From Owenweeksia sp. (GTDB lineage Bacteria > Bacteroidota > Bacteroidia > Flavobacteriales > Schleiferiaceae), in contig JANQPD010000027.1 of assembly GCA_028285465.1 (NCBI GenBank), forward strand, positions 1 to 54,426: DNA of 54,426 nt. Direction: 5' to 3'. The notes under the pieces are model-generated. The model ran no database searches. It saw only the letters and a program-made list of their open reading frames with translations, and was not told the DNA's origin. A program made the translations under genes and the position numbers. Shown here piece after piece: positions 42,604 to 52,400 of this stretch (positions within the stretch are counted from its first letter, which is position 1; each line of letters starts with the position of its first letter).

Positions 42604-42619
42604 GTAGTAAGGAAAGCGG

Positions 42620-42627
42620 CAAAAGTA
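42620..42627 (-). promoter_or_regulatory. Candidate -7 promoter element of the DMT transporter
   Basis: On the minus strand TACTTTTG matches TAnnTTTG, 17 bases before the ATG at 42603. Confidence 0.35.
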
Positions 42628-42685
42628 GAGTTTTCTTTACTGGAATAAGCCTGGATTTGACTATGGACAGTCAGGTAGCCTTTAT

Positions 42686-42693
42686 TACTTTTG
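42686..42693 (+). promoter_or_regulatory. Candidate -7 element immediately before the TPR lipoprotein gene
   Basis: TACTTTTG matches TAnnTTTG but lies only 5 bases from the ATG at 42699. If used, transcription would begin at or near the start codon. Confidence 0.3.
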
Positions 42694-42698
42694 AGCAT

Positions 42699-43781
42699 AT
42701 GAAAAAATGGATGTATATACTACCCCTGGTGTTTGGGATCGCCTGTACAGATCACGTTGAAGAAACGCAGGAGGAACAACAAAAGGAAGTGGTTCAGCGA
42801 ACGACAAAGACAAAACCGCGTACTTCAACCGGTAACCTGGATAGCCTGAATAGCTATATTTCTGCAAACTCCAATGATGCTGCAGCTTACGCCAGGCGCG
42901 CAAACGCATATTTGAAAAAACGCAACCTGCAGTTCGCTTTGGCGGATGTAAATGAAGCTTTGCGGTTGGATAGTACCCTGGCAGAAGCCCATTTGGCGTT
43001 GGGATCGCTTTATTATACCCAAAACAAAACCCGCGAAGCACGCAATGCCTGGACCAAATGTGTTTCACTGGAAAAGGAGCATGTAGAGTGCCGCATGCGT
43101 TTGGCAGAACTTTATATAGCCGTTAAGAATTACGATAAAGCGCTTGTTCTTTTGAACGAGGTAACGGAAATAGACAAGCAGAACGCCACGGCCTACCTGA
43201 TGAAGGGGGTTATTGCGCGCGACTTTAAAGCGGACACAAGCCTCGCACTGAATTATTTCCAGAGAGCCATTGACCTGGACCAGGAGTATATGGATGCGCT
43301 TGACCTCATGGCAGTGAGCCTGACCAACCAGGGCGATACCCTGGCAAAGTACTATTATGACCGTATGCTCTCTTTAGACCCGAATCGAAGCGATACCTAT
43401 TATAAAATGGGCGTGTTTTACATGAAAATTCGCGAATACAACCGGGCGCTGGAAGCGTATACTAAGGCAGTGCAGCTTAACCCGGCCGATGCACAAAGCC
43501 ATTACAATATGGGGTTTATTCACATTGAAGTTGGTGAATACAAAAAAGCGCTTGAGTTTTTTAACCAGGCGATACAATTGCAGGAACGGAATTACCAGGC
43601 CTACTATGCGCGTGGTTATTGTTATGAAATGTTGGGCAACGCAGATGCCGCTAAAGCAGATTACCGCAAATCCCTGGATATACTATCTATTTACCAACCC
43701 GCTGCGCAGGGATTGAGCCGCATAAAACAAATGGATGCACAGATAGAGGCGGACAAGCGTAGAAGAGGAGAAGGGGGATAA
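42699..43781 (+). CDS. TPR-repeat lipoprotein
   Basis: The ATG at 42699 (MKKWMYILPLVFGIACTD) is chosen because it gives a signal peptide with lipobox GIAC; the open frame from 42597 lacks one. The 360-residue protein has at least six tetratricopeptide repeats (AYARRANAYLKKRNLQFALA, AHLALGSLYYTQNKTREARN, SHYNMGFIHIEVGEYKKALE). It is probably an outer- or inner-membrane-anchored periplasmic scaffold. A TACTTTTG element (42686-42693) ends 5 bases before the ATG, which would make the transcript almost leaderless. Confidence 0.88.
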   Translation: MKKWMYILPLVFGIACTDHVEETQEEQQKEVVQRTTKTKPRTSTGNLDSLNSYISANSNDAAAYARRANAYLKKRNLQFALADVNEALRLDSTLAEAHLALGSLYYTQNKTREARNAWTKCVSLEKEHVECRMRLAELYIAVKNYDKALVLLNEVTEIDKQNATAYLMKGVIARDFKADTSLALNYFQRAIDLDQEYMDALDLMAVSLTNQGDTLAKYYYDRMLSLDPNRSDTYYKMGVFYMKIREYNRALEAYTKAVQLNPADAQSHYNMGFIHIEVGEYKKALEFFNQAIQLQERNYQAYYARGYCYEMLGNADAAKADYRKSLDILSIYQPAAQGLSRIKQMDAQIEADKRRRGEGG

Positions 43782-43785
43782 GCGA

Positions 43786-44691
43786 TCAATGCCTTCTTTC
43801 TTCCACCTGTTTTTTTAAAGCGGGGTAATCGGTAATGAGCCCGTCCACGCCCAATTTGATAAGTTGCCTGGCTTCTTTGGGGTCATTTACTGTCCACGGG
43901 ATGACCAGCATATCTTTCTCCGCCGCAAATTCGATCAAGTGTTGATCCACTAAACGGTAATCTGGGCTAAGTACATCCGGGGTAAATGCCAAGGCTTCTA
44001 ATTTGTTTTTCCAGGGTGGTGAAGTTTTTTCAACCAGAAAGGAATACCCGATGCGGGGATTTAACGTGTAAGCAGCATTTAAAGCTGCGGGGTCAAAGCT
44101 CTGTATAATGGCACGGTCAGCGATCCCGGCTTCTTCAATTACCGCCAGCACCAATTGGGCAAACAGGTCGTGGGAAGGCTGTGAAAGGCCAATTTCTTCC
44201 GGCTTGCTCTTCAACTCAATGTTGTAATACGGCAGAGGCCGTTGAGTACTCTTCGCATAGGCTTCGGTGGCTTCAATTGCATCGCGAAGGAGGGGCTTGT
44301 ACGTGCGCTGCTTTTGCTGCTTTGAGAAGCGGGGATGAGGCTTGCTGCCACAATCATAGAGCGCAACCTCCTCGTAGGTCATGTGGTAAATATTGAGCTC
44401 TTTTTGCCTTTCTGCAGATAAAGTTCGGCCGTTCGTATCCAGGCAGATCTCGCTGCTTACATAAGGCTCGTGAGAAATGACCACCTGGCTGTCGGCACTG
44501 ATAACCACGTCCATTTCCAAGGTTGTCATGTCGCGGTCAAGGGCATAAATAAACCCCTCGAGGCTATTTTCAGGGAGTACTCCCCGGGCGCCTCTATGTC
44601 CTTGCCAGTCGATAAAGCGGCCTTCGGTAAATTGCTGCTGACAACTCATACTAAATAGTAAAAGCATGCAAATACCTATGCTCCTGTACAT
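43786..44691 (-). CDS. Glycerophosphodiester phosphodiesterase lipoprotein
   Basis: The 301-residue protein has a lipobox (MLLLFSMSCQQ) and a GDPD barrel: GHRGARGVLPENSLEGF, TLEMDVVISADSQVVISHEP, YYNIELKS and IQSFDPAALN. The His/Arg/Glu residues near the N-terminus (HRGA, EN, EMDV, HEP) are the catalytic and metal ligands of this family, which hydrolyses glycerophosphodiesters to glycerol-3-phosphate and an alcohol. It is anchored in the envelope and would recycle phospholipid head groups. It is followed on the same strand by nothing; upstream lies the SDR gene, 2 bases away. Confidence 0.92.
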   Translation of the reverse strand: MYRSIGICMLLLFSMSCQQQFTEGRFIDWQGHRGARGVLPENSLEGFIYALDRDMTTLEMDVVISADSQVVISHEPYVSSEICLDTNGRTLSAERQKELNIYHMTYEEVALYDCGSKPHPRFSKQQKQRTYKPLLRDAIEATEAYAKSTQRPLPYYNIELKSKPEEIGLSQPSHDLFAQLVLAVIEEAGIADRAIIQSFDPAALNAAYTLNPRIGYSFLVEKTSPPWKNKLEALAFTPDVLSPDYRLVDQHLIEFAAEKDMLVIPWTVNDPKEARQLIKLGVDGLITDYPALKKQVEERRH

Positions 44692-44693
44692 GC

Positions 44694-45578
44694 CTAATTC
44701 TTCTTACCCGCATTGCGGGTGGCTTTTTCAACCCAGTCCCACATTTCCTGGGGCACTTCCTCCAGAAAATTCATTTGTCCTGCTCCTTGCAACCATTCTC
44801 CGCCGTCAATGGTTACTACTTCCCCATTCATATAAGGAGCAAAATCTGAAACGAGGAAAGCCGCGAGATTGGCTAGTTCCTGGTGGTCTCCCGCGCGCTT
44901 GAGCGGTACCTGGTTCTCTACCTTGAGCTTTTCACCCAGGTCGCCCGGCAACAAACGTGCCCATGCTCCCTTGGTGGGGAAAGGGCCTGGGGCAATGGCA
45001 TTAAAGCGTATTCCATACTTAGCCCATTCTACGGCTAAAGAGCGGGTCATGGCTAAAACACCCGCTTTACTCATGGCAGAGGGTACTACATATGCAGAGC
45101 CCGTTTCCGCGTAAGTGGTAACGATGTTTAAGACCACCTTGTCCTGCTTTTTGCTTTTTATCCAATGCTTGCCAAAAGCCAGGGTGCAGTTTTTCGTGCC
45201 TTTGAGCACAATGTCAATTACAGCATCAAAAGCTCCGTAGCTCAAGCGTTCTGTTGGCGAGATAAAGTTTCCGGCTGCATTGTTCAGCAACACATCTACC
45301 TTACCGTAGGTATCCAGTATCTGCGCCAAAAAGGCCTCTACTTCCTGGGGTTTACGTACGTCACAACTGGCGGCCATTACCTTGCCCCCCGTTGCACGCT
45401 CCAGCTCTTTTTTAGCTTCTTCTACCTTTTCGAGCCGGCGGCCACAGATCGCCAGGTGGGCGCCAAGTTCCAAAAAGTACTTACCCATAGATTTGCCTAA
45501 ACCGGAGCCTCCGCCCGTAATGGCAATTATTTTTCCTTTAAGGGCGTCATCGCGCAACATGCCTTGCGTGTATTTCAT
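44694..45578 (-). CDS. Short-chain dehydrogenase, 2,4-dienoyl-CoA reductase-like
   Basis: I choose the ATG at 45578 (MKYTQGMLRDDALKGKIIAI), giving 294 residues; the frame to 45752 runs into the oligopeptidase region. The N-terminal GGGSGLGKSMGKYF is the nucleotide-binding glycine motif, and LLNNAAGNF is also conserved. The usual active-site Tyr-x3-Lys is not obvious (AYVVPSAMSKAG has Lys but the Tyr is shifted), as in the DECR/peroxisomal dienoyl-CoA reductase branch, to which AVEWAKYGIRFNAIAPGPFP also fits. It would reduce double bonds of unsaturated fatty acyl-CoA with NADPH. It is followed by GDPD after 2 bases. Confidence 0.85.
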   Translation of the reverse strand: MKYTQGMLRDDALKGKIIAITGGGSGLGKSMGKYFLELGAHLAICGRRLEKVEEAKKELERATGGKVMAASCDVRKPQEVEAFLAQILDTYGKVDVLLNNAAGNFISPTERLSYGAFDAVIDIVLKGTKNCTLAFGKHWIKSKKQDKVVLNIVTTYAETGSAYVVPSAMSKAGVLAMTRSLAVEWAKYGIRFNAIAPGPFPTKGAWARLLPGDLGEKLKVENQVPLKRAGDHQELANLAAFLVSDFAPYMNGEVVTIDGGEWLQGAGQMNFLEEVPQEMWDWVEKATRNAGKKN

Positions 45579-45612
45579 TTTATAGGAGTTATTTTTAACC
45601 AAAATATAACTT

Positions 45613-47742
45613 ATGTCCCAAGCTTCCGTTACAAAGCCTAGTTTTGCCGCAGTATTTCTGTTTTTAATTTCCTGCCAAAATATGGAAAAGACCTCAACAA
45701 ACCCGCCCGTGGCGGAACAGATATCCAAAGCGCTTAAACTACATGGAGACACGCGTATAGATCCATACTACTGGCTAAACGAGCGCGAAAACCCGGCTGT
45801 GGTTTCCTATTTGGAAGCAGAAAATGCGTATCGCGAAGCCGCTATGCGGCATACGGAGCCCTTGCAGGAAAAACTCTTTAGTGAAATCAAAGGCCGGATC
45901 AAAGAAGACGATGCTTCTGTTCCGTATAAAAAGAATGGATACTGGTACTACGTCCGTTTTGAAAAAGGAAAAGAACACCCCATCTATTGCCGCAAAGAAG
46001 GCAGCCTTTCTGCCGAAGAAGAGGTGTTGCTCGATGCCAATGAGCTGGCAAAACCCTACGATTACTTTAAAGTGGGCGGCTTAAGCGTTAGCCCGGATAA
46101 CCGGTGGTTGGCGTATGGAGAAGACACCCTCAGCCGGAGGATATACAACATCCGCTTTAAAAACCTGGAAACGGGAGAGCTATTGCCGGATGAGATGTTG
46201 CTGTACACCAATGGAAGCGTGGCCTGGGCGGCAGACAGTAAAACTTTGTTTTACACGGTAAAAGACAGCACCCTGCGCAGCCATGCCATATACCGTCACA
46301 TATTGGGCGAAGACGCTAAAGAGGATACGCTGATATTTAAGGAGGAAGACGTTACCTTTAATACTGGGGTGTATAAAAGCAAGTCGGAAGCTTACATCAT
46401 GATCCATAGCGGCAGTACAGTAGCCGATGAATACCAGTATTTGGATGCACAAACCCCTGAAGGGGAGTTTAAGGTCATTCAGGCGCGTGAACGCGATCTG
46501 GAGTATGGCGTGGCTCATTTCGGGGCCCATTGGTATATCCGTACCAATAAGGACGGAGCAGAAAACTTCAAACTGATGAAAGCGGAAATCGCCCGCGGGG
46601 CGAAAGAAAACTGGGAGGAGGTTTTGCCGCACCGAGAAGATGTGTACCTGGAGGGCATTGAGATCTTTGAAGATTACCTGGTGACGGAAGAACGTGAAAA
46701 CGGCCTTACACGCATACACATCAAACCCTGGACGGGCGGTTCTGCACACCATATTGCCTTTGACGAAGAAACCTATACTTGTGGGATCGGCAACAATCCG
46801 GATTTTAAGAGCAAGACGCTTCGCTATGCCTATTCTTCCCTCACGGTGCCTACTTCTGTTATCGATTATGATATGGAAGCGCGTACAAGAGAAGTGAAAA
46901 AGCAGCAAGAAGTTGTGGGAGGGTACAATGCGGAGGCATATGCCAGCGAACGTATTTGGGCTACGGCAGATGACGGTACTGAGGTGCCCATCTCTCTGGT
47001 GTATAAAAAAGACCTGAGGCAGCCAAAGGGAAACCCCACCTTATTGTATGGATATGGTTCGTACGGAGCTACCATTGACCCTAGTTTTAGTAGCACCCGC
47101 CTAAGCTTGCTCGACAGGGGGTTTGTGTTTGCGATAGCACACGTAAGGGGTGGGCAATATTTGGGCAGGCAATGGTATGAAAAGGGGAAAATGCTGCACA
47201 AGAAAAACACCTTTACGGATTTTATAGCCTGTGGAGAAAAAATGCTGGCCAGCGGGTATACAGCCCCCGGTAAACTCTATGCCATGGGTGGTAGCGCAGG
47301 CGGCTTGCTGATGGGAGCGGTCATCAACATGAAACCCGAGCTTTTCAACGGGGTGATTGCTGCGGTGCCCTTTGTAGATGTGGTTACCACTATGTTGGAT
47401 GAAAGTATCCCGCTTACAACCGGGGAGTATGACGAATGGGGCAACCCCAATAAAACAGAATACTACACATACATAAAAAGCTATTCGCCTTACGACAATG
47501 TAGAGGCAAAAAATTACCCTGCCTTGTTGATTACCACAGGCCTGCACGATAGCCAGGTACAATATTGGGAACCGGCAAAGTGGACGGCCAAATTGCGGGC
47601 GTTGAAAACGGATAAAAACCCGCTTTACCTGTATACCAATATGGAAACCGGGCACGGAGGGGCTGCCGGTCGTTTTGAAGCATACAAAGAAACGGCTATG
47701 GAATATGCCTTTTTACTGGACAGGGAACAGATAAACGAGTAG
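45613..47742 (+). CDS. ptrB: Oligopeptidase B-like S9 serine peptidase lipoprotein
   Basis: The 709-residue protein has a lipobox (FLFLISCQN), a propeller domain (about 75-430) and a C-terminal hydrolase domain. The nucleophile is Ser561 (MGGSAGGLLMG), with the acid in LITTGLHDSQVQYWEPAKW and His in METGHGGAAGRF. The segments AHVRGGQYLGRQWYEKGKM and GEYDEWGNPN are typical of oligopeptidase B/protease II, which cleaves short peptides after basic residues. Here the protein is predicted to be a periplasmic lipoprotein rather than cytoplasmic. It is divergent from the SDR gene, 34 bases apart. Confidence 0.9.
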   Translation: MSQASVTKPSFAAVFLFLISCQNMEKTSTNPPVAEQISKALKLHGDTRIDPYYWLNERENPAVVSYLEAENAYREAAMRHTEPLQEKLFSEIKGRIKEDDASVPYKKNGYWYYVRFEKGKEHPIYCRKEGSLSAEEEVLLDANELAKPYDYFKVGGLSVSPDNRWLAYGEDTLSRRIYNIRFKNLETGELLPDEMLLYTNGSVAWAADSKTLFYTVKDSTLRSHAIYRHILGEDAKEDTLIFKEEDVTFNTGVYKSKSEAYIMIHSGSTVADEYQYLDAQTPEGEFKVIQARERDLEYGVAHFGAHWYIRTNKDGAENFKLMKAEIARGAKENWEEVLPHREDVYLEGIEIFEDYLVTEERENGLTRIHIKPWTGGSAHHIAFDEETYTCGIGNNPDFKSKTLRYAYSSLTVPTSVIDYDMEARTREVKKQQEVVGGYNAEAYASERIWATADDGTEVPISLVYKKDLRQPKGNPTLLYGYGSYGATIDPSFSSTRLSLLDRGFVFAIAHVRGGQYLGRQWYEKGKMLHKKNTFTDFIACGEKMLASGYTAPGKLYAMGGSAGGLLMGAVINMKPELFNGVIAAVPFVDVVTTMLDESIPLTTGEYDEWGNPNKTEYYTYIKSYSPYDNVEAKNYPALLITTGLHDSQVQYWEPAKWTAKLRALKTDKNPLYLYTNMETGHGGAAGRFEAYKETAMEYAFLLDREQINE

Positions 47743-47758
47743 GTATCAAAAAAGCGCT

Positions 47759-49171
47759 TTAGTACTTGATCACCTTGAGCGGGATACGTTCCTGGTTCCG
47801 GGTAACTACATCCACCCGGTATAAGGCCGGTGCCCATTCTTTGGTGCTCCACTCCACGTAAGGTCCGTTTGGTCTCGGTATATTTCGGATCATATGTCCG
47901 GCCATATCGTATATCTCGATGCGGTCTACGTTCCCGAAAGACGTGAGGGTGAGTCGCAAGCGGTCTTGAAATGGGTTTGGAAAAACCTCTGGCCGCAGGC
48001 GTTTACGCATTTCGTCTAAACCGATAAGGGTAATAGACATACAGGCCGAAGTATCCACACAACCTGAGCTGGAGCTTACCACCACGGCATAACTTCCACT
48101 TACAAGGGGGCTGAAGCTTTGGTTGATCTGCCCCGGCCCGGGACCAGGTAAAGGGGTGTAGTTGTTCTGGCAGTCTACCCAAAAGTAGATCTTTCCCGTG
48201 TCGGTAGACCAAAAGGTATTGGTAGCAGAATCCAGGAATATACCGGCCTTTAAACTGTCAATAAGCAGGTTAAGCTCTATAAGCGAATCGCAGCTCTGTG
48301 CTACCGCCACCGTGTCATAATAAGTTCCGGCTACGCTCAACTGCTGACCTGCAAACAAATAGGTTGAGCCGTTGCAAATGCTTTCCGTGAAACTATAACG
48401 CTGAAAAGGGGGCGCCAAATTCCTGCCGCTTACCCAGTTGGAAGAGGTACCGCTTAAGGTGAAATTTAGCAGGGTACCGTTGCTGGTCCCCAGTTCATCG
48501 GTAAGGGTTAAAACACTCGTGTTGTTCCCTCCGGCCACTCCCTGGTCAAATTTATAATAAGCCCTTAGGCCGGCTTCATCGCCACAAAGGCTGCCGTTCA
48601 TGTTTTGCCTGATTTCCTGTGCCGTGCGTGCCACTTCCCAGATGCGCACCTCTTCAATTTTGCCGTCAAAATAACGGTTGTAGCTGTTGTGCGAGCCAAT
48701 AGTGAGGTTGGTGTTGGTACTGGCAATGCTGATGTTTCGAGCCATAGAGTCGATGATCTGCCCGTCAAGATAAAGCCGCATGTAGCTCCCGTCATAGGTA
48801 GCTGCCAGATGATACCAGGTGTTTAGTGTAAGCACGGGGTTAGGCGTATTGTGCTCATTCCAGGAACTGCCGCCCCCTAAGTTAAAATTGATTTTACCAC
48901 CTTCACCTACGCGCAACATATAGCCGTTATTGGGGCCATTTTGTTCTTTATTGATGATATTTCCTTCCCAAATATTGGCTTGCCAGGATTCTGCATATAT
49001 CCAGGCTTCAAGTGTAATAGCCGTTCCGGTTATGTTTGCCGCACTGCTGTTGCCACAGTCTACCTTGTCATCGATACCGTCAAAGTGCAGGGCATTTTGT
49101 GCCCCTACACGTACGAGCGATATACTGAGTAAAAGAAACAGTAAGTGTTTGATTGTGTTTGCTTTAGACAT
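47759..49171 (-). CDS. T9SS-exported LamG-domain protein
   Basis: The 470-residue protein has a signal peptide and a LamG/concanavalin-like lectin domain at about 28-225 (LHFDGIDDKVDCGNSSAANI, AAITLEAWIYAESW-type start, KIEEVRIWEVARTAQEIRQN). A spacer with CDSLIELNLLIDSLKAG and a C-terminal T9SS tail (VFPNPFQDRLRLTLTSFG, IEIYDMAGHMIRNI) follow. It is expected at the cell surface and may bind glycans. A convincing two-part promoter is at 49252-49284. Confidence 0.87.
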   Translation of the reverse strand: MSKANTIKHLLFLLLSISLVRVGAQNALHFDGIDDKVDCGNSSAANITGTAITLEAWIYAESWQANIWEGNIINKEQNGPNNGYMLRVGEGGKINFNLGGGSSWNEHNTPNPVLTLNTWYHLAATYDGSYMRLYLDGQIIDSMARNISIASTNTNLTIGSHNSYNRYFDGKIEEVRIWEVARTAQEIRQNMNGSLCGDEAGLRAYYKFDQGVAGGNNTSVLTLTDELGTSNGTLLNFTLSGTSSNWVSGRNLAPPFQRYSFTESICNGSTYLFAGQQLSVAGTYYDTVAVAQSCDSLIELNLLIDSLKAGIFLDSATNTFWSTDTGKIYFWVDCQNNYTPLPGPGPGQINQSFSPLVSGSYAVVVSSSSGCVDTSACMSITLIGLDEMRKRLRPEVFPNPFQDRLRLTLTSFGNVDRIEIYDMAGHMIRNIPRPNGPYVEWSTKEWAPALYRVDVVTRNQERIPLKVIKY

Positions 49172-49484
49172 AGCGTAAAGTATTATAGATGCAAAAGGGA
49201 ACGGCTCCTGGCATGCATGTCATTCGGCCGAAGTTTGCAAAGGGACACTTTCAAAGATACGGTTTCGCAAAAAATGGAAGCAAAACGGCCTTGTTGCCAG
49301 GCAAGACAAATTGAGGACAGGGTAAGTATGTAGCTTTCGCATTTTTGCTTTAAAGATGTTTTCAGTCGATTCCTCTTTTTGAGCAACCTAGGCTAAAGGG
49401 CACAAAACAAAAAAATCCCATGGCGGTACAAACGAAATAGTTTTAACTTGCGTTGAAGCACATGGATCTTATATTTAGAGCACT
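49172..49484. other. Divergent intergenic region
   Basis: 313 bases without a gene. It contains the LamG promoter (49252-49284) and, near 49470-49477, a weak TATATTTA box before the TTG start of the large plus-strand gene. Confidence 0.4.
49252..49284 (-). promoter_or_regulatory. Two-part Bacteroidota promoter of the LamG gene
   Basis: On the minus strand TTTG (49281-49284) and TATCTTTG (49252-49259) are separated by 21 bases, close to the sigma-ABfr-type consensus TTTG-N19/20-TAnnTTTG. The gene start at 49171 is about 80 bases downstream. Confidence 0.5.
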
Positions 49485-52400
49485 TTGAAGCAACCCTACT
49501 TCCGTTATATAGTATTCTGGCTGACTTTTTTTTGTATGGCAGCCTCCCCCTTAAGTGCCCAGTTTTACTATGGCTTACGCCAGGAGTTTGGCAAGAATCG
49601 CCTGCAATACACCCAGTTTGATTGGGTGTTTTATCGCTTTGAACGCTATGACATCTATTTCTACCGGGGCAACGACAAGCTTGCGGCCCAGGTAGCCCGC
49701 TTTACGGATACCGAACTGCCGCGACTTGAAAGCATCCTGGATGCACCGCTGGATGACCGTGTACAGATATTGGTGTTCAACAACCTGAGCGACCTGAAGC
49801 AAAGCAACGTAAACAGCAGTTCTGAAGAAGACTACAACACGGGGGGCGTTACCCGCATATCCGGAAGGCGGCTGTTCCTTTATTTCAATGGAGATTATAC
49901 TGACCTGAACCGGCAGTTGCGGAGCGGACTCACGGAAGTGATCCTCAGCAACCTTATTTACGGCAAGTTTACCGAGAGTATTAAAAACAGTACGCTGCTA
50001 AATCTTCCCGAATGGTATACCGAAGGCCTGATCAGTTATATGGGGGAACCCTGGAATGTGGAGGTAGACACCAAAGTAAGGGATGGCTTTTTAAGCGGGC
50101 GCTATAAACGCTTTAACTCTCTTACGGGAGAAGATGCCGTGTATGCAGGACATAGTATGTGGTATTACCTGGTGCAAACCTACGGGCGCACGGTGCTGAA
50201 GAATGTAGTGTATATGGCCATTGTAAACCGCAATATTGAAAGTGGCTTCCTGTATGTATTGGGGAAAGACCTTGATCAGATAAACCAGGGCTGGGTGGAA
50301 TTCTATGAAGAGCGTTATGAAAAATACAAACTGGAAAAGGAAGCAGAAACAGGAGAGGAGCCGCTGAAGCAGCTGTTGAAAGCTAAGAAAAACCACGAGT
50401 TGATACGCCTTTCAGGCAGCCCCGATGGAAAATATATAGCCTACGTAGACCAGGTTTTTAGCGAGTACAAGCTCTACCTGTACGATGTAGAGAGAGAACG
50501 GAAAAAGCGGATACTAAAAGAGGGGTATAAGATTGCGCAGAATTCAGATAAGTCGTATCCTATATTGGCCTGGCACCCGAACAGTAAGATCCTGACCTTT
50601 TTTACCGAAGAAAAAGGCTTCACCTACATCAACTTTTATAACCTTGAGAAGAAGGAGCTTGAGAAGAAACCCTTTTTTAAGTTTGACAAGATCTTGTCTT
50701 TTCAATATGCCCAAGACGGCAAGCGCCTGGTGCTTTCGGCTACTAAAAACGGACAAAGTGATATCTTCATTTATACTATCCTGAATACCAGGGTAGAACA
50801 GCTCACAAACGATAGCTATAACGATCTGTATCCTTCCTTTTTTAATGGGGACAGCAAGGTGGTATGGAGCTCAAACCGGGTTACTGACACCTTAAAGCAG
50901 CAAGAGCAGGCGATTGTTTTTCCCTATGCCGATCACGATCTCTTTGCCATGCCGGCTTCGGAGCCGGAAGACACAGTGAAAATTATGCGTCTTACCAACA
51001 GCCGGGGAGTGGAAGAAATAGCTGCCGGAGTGTATGCACCCGGTTACATTAGCTTTTTGAGCAACCGGAGCGGTACGCAAAACCGACACCTGATAAAGAT
51101 CGACAGCAGTATTGCTTATGTTGATACCAGCACGCACTACGCATATACTTTTACTGAATACCAACTTACAAAAGCCAAGCGAAACATACTCGATCAGTCG
51201 GTCTCGGCTGAAAACGGACAGGTATATGGTATTGAGCTCAGAGATAAGCGCTACCGCATTCTGGCGCGGGAATACCTTTCTCCCGAATCATTGGGGCTGC
51301 GCCCGTTGAGTACCAACCGGCAAAACACCGCACCTCCCAAAGCGAAAACAGTGGTCGAAAGATCCGGAAGCAAAAGCACTTACCCGCTTTATTATCCCGG
51401 GCCGCAATACCTGACTTTTGAGGTAGACATTGAGGATTATGATTTCGGGAAGGAAGGCGGAAGCAGGCCAAGCAGGCAAGACAAGGCCAGGGGCAGTAAA
51501 CCTGTTAAAGCTTTGCCGGATCCGGTAGCCTCTAATACAGTTGCAGCATCGGCAGAAGAACCTTTGACCATTCCGCCCAAGCGAAACTATTTCCTGTCTT
51601 TTTTCCAGGATGATTTTACGGTGAGGTTTGATAATATTTTTGAAAATCCGCAGTACCAAAGATTTACGGGTTTTGTAAGCAGCGACCTGCTGAACAGCGG
51701 CTTTAATATGCAGTTTAAGGCCGGGGTGCTCGACCTGATGCACGATTACCAGATATCAGCCGGAATGCGCACCAACTTCCAGCCACTGGCAGGCACTTCT
51801 ATTACGCCTAATGCCGAATTTTGGGTTGGCGTAGGCGACTATAAAGACCGGCTGGATAAACAGTACACCTATTACCGCAGAAGCCAGGTACTTTTTTCTG
51901 AATTGGGGCAGTTCCAGCGGATCATTACCAACGAAATAACCGCCAAATACAGCTGGCCTTTCAGTCCGGTGGCTTCCGTACGCGGAAGCGTAGGTTACAG
52001 GAACGATAAAACCGTAGACCTGGCAAGGGAAGTGTTCAGCCTGGAGAGCGAACCGGTCCTTACGGATTATGCCATTCTCAAGCTGGCCTACGTATACGAC
52101 AACACCCGTAAGCTTGGATTGAACCTCTATGCGGGCACTCGGTATAAGATCTTTACGGAGTATTACCGCAACCTTTCTATTTCCAATTCCGGTTTGCACA
52201 CAGCGGGGATCGACTACCGAAAATATACCATCATCCACCGCAATTTTATCTGGGCCAACCGCTTTGCAGCAGGTACCTCTTTTGGCCAGGAAAGACTCAT
52301 TTACATCATGGGGGGAGTGGATAATGTATTTGTGCCGCGCTTTGAACCTACCACGCCCATTGCCCAGGATCAGAATTACGTGTTCCAGACCCTTGTAACC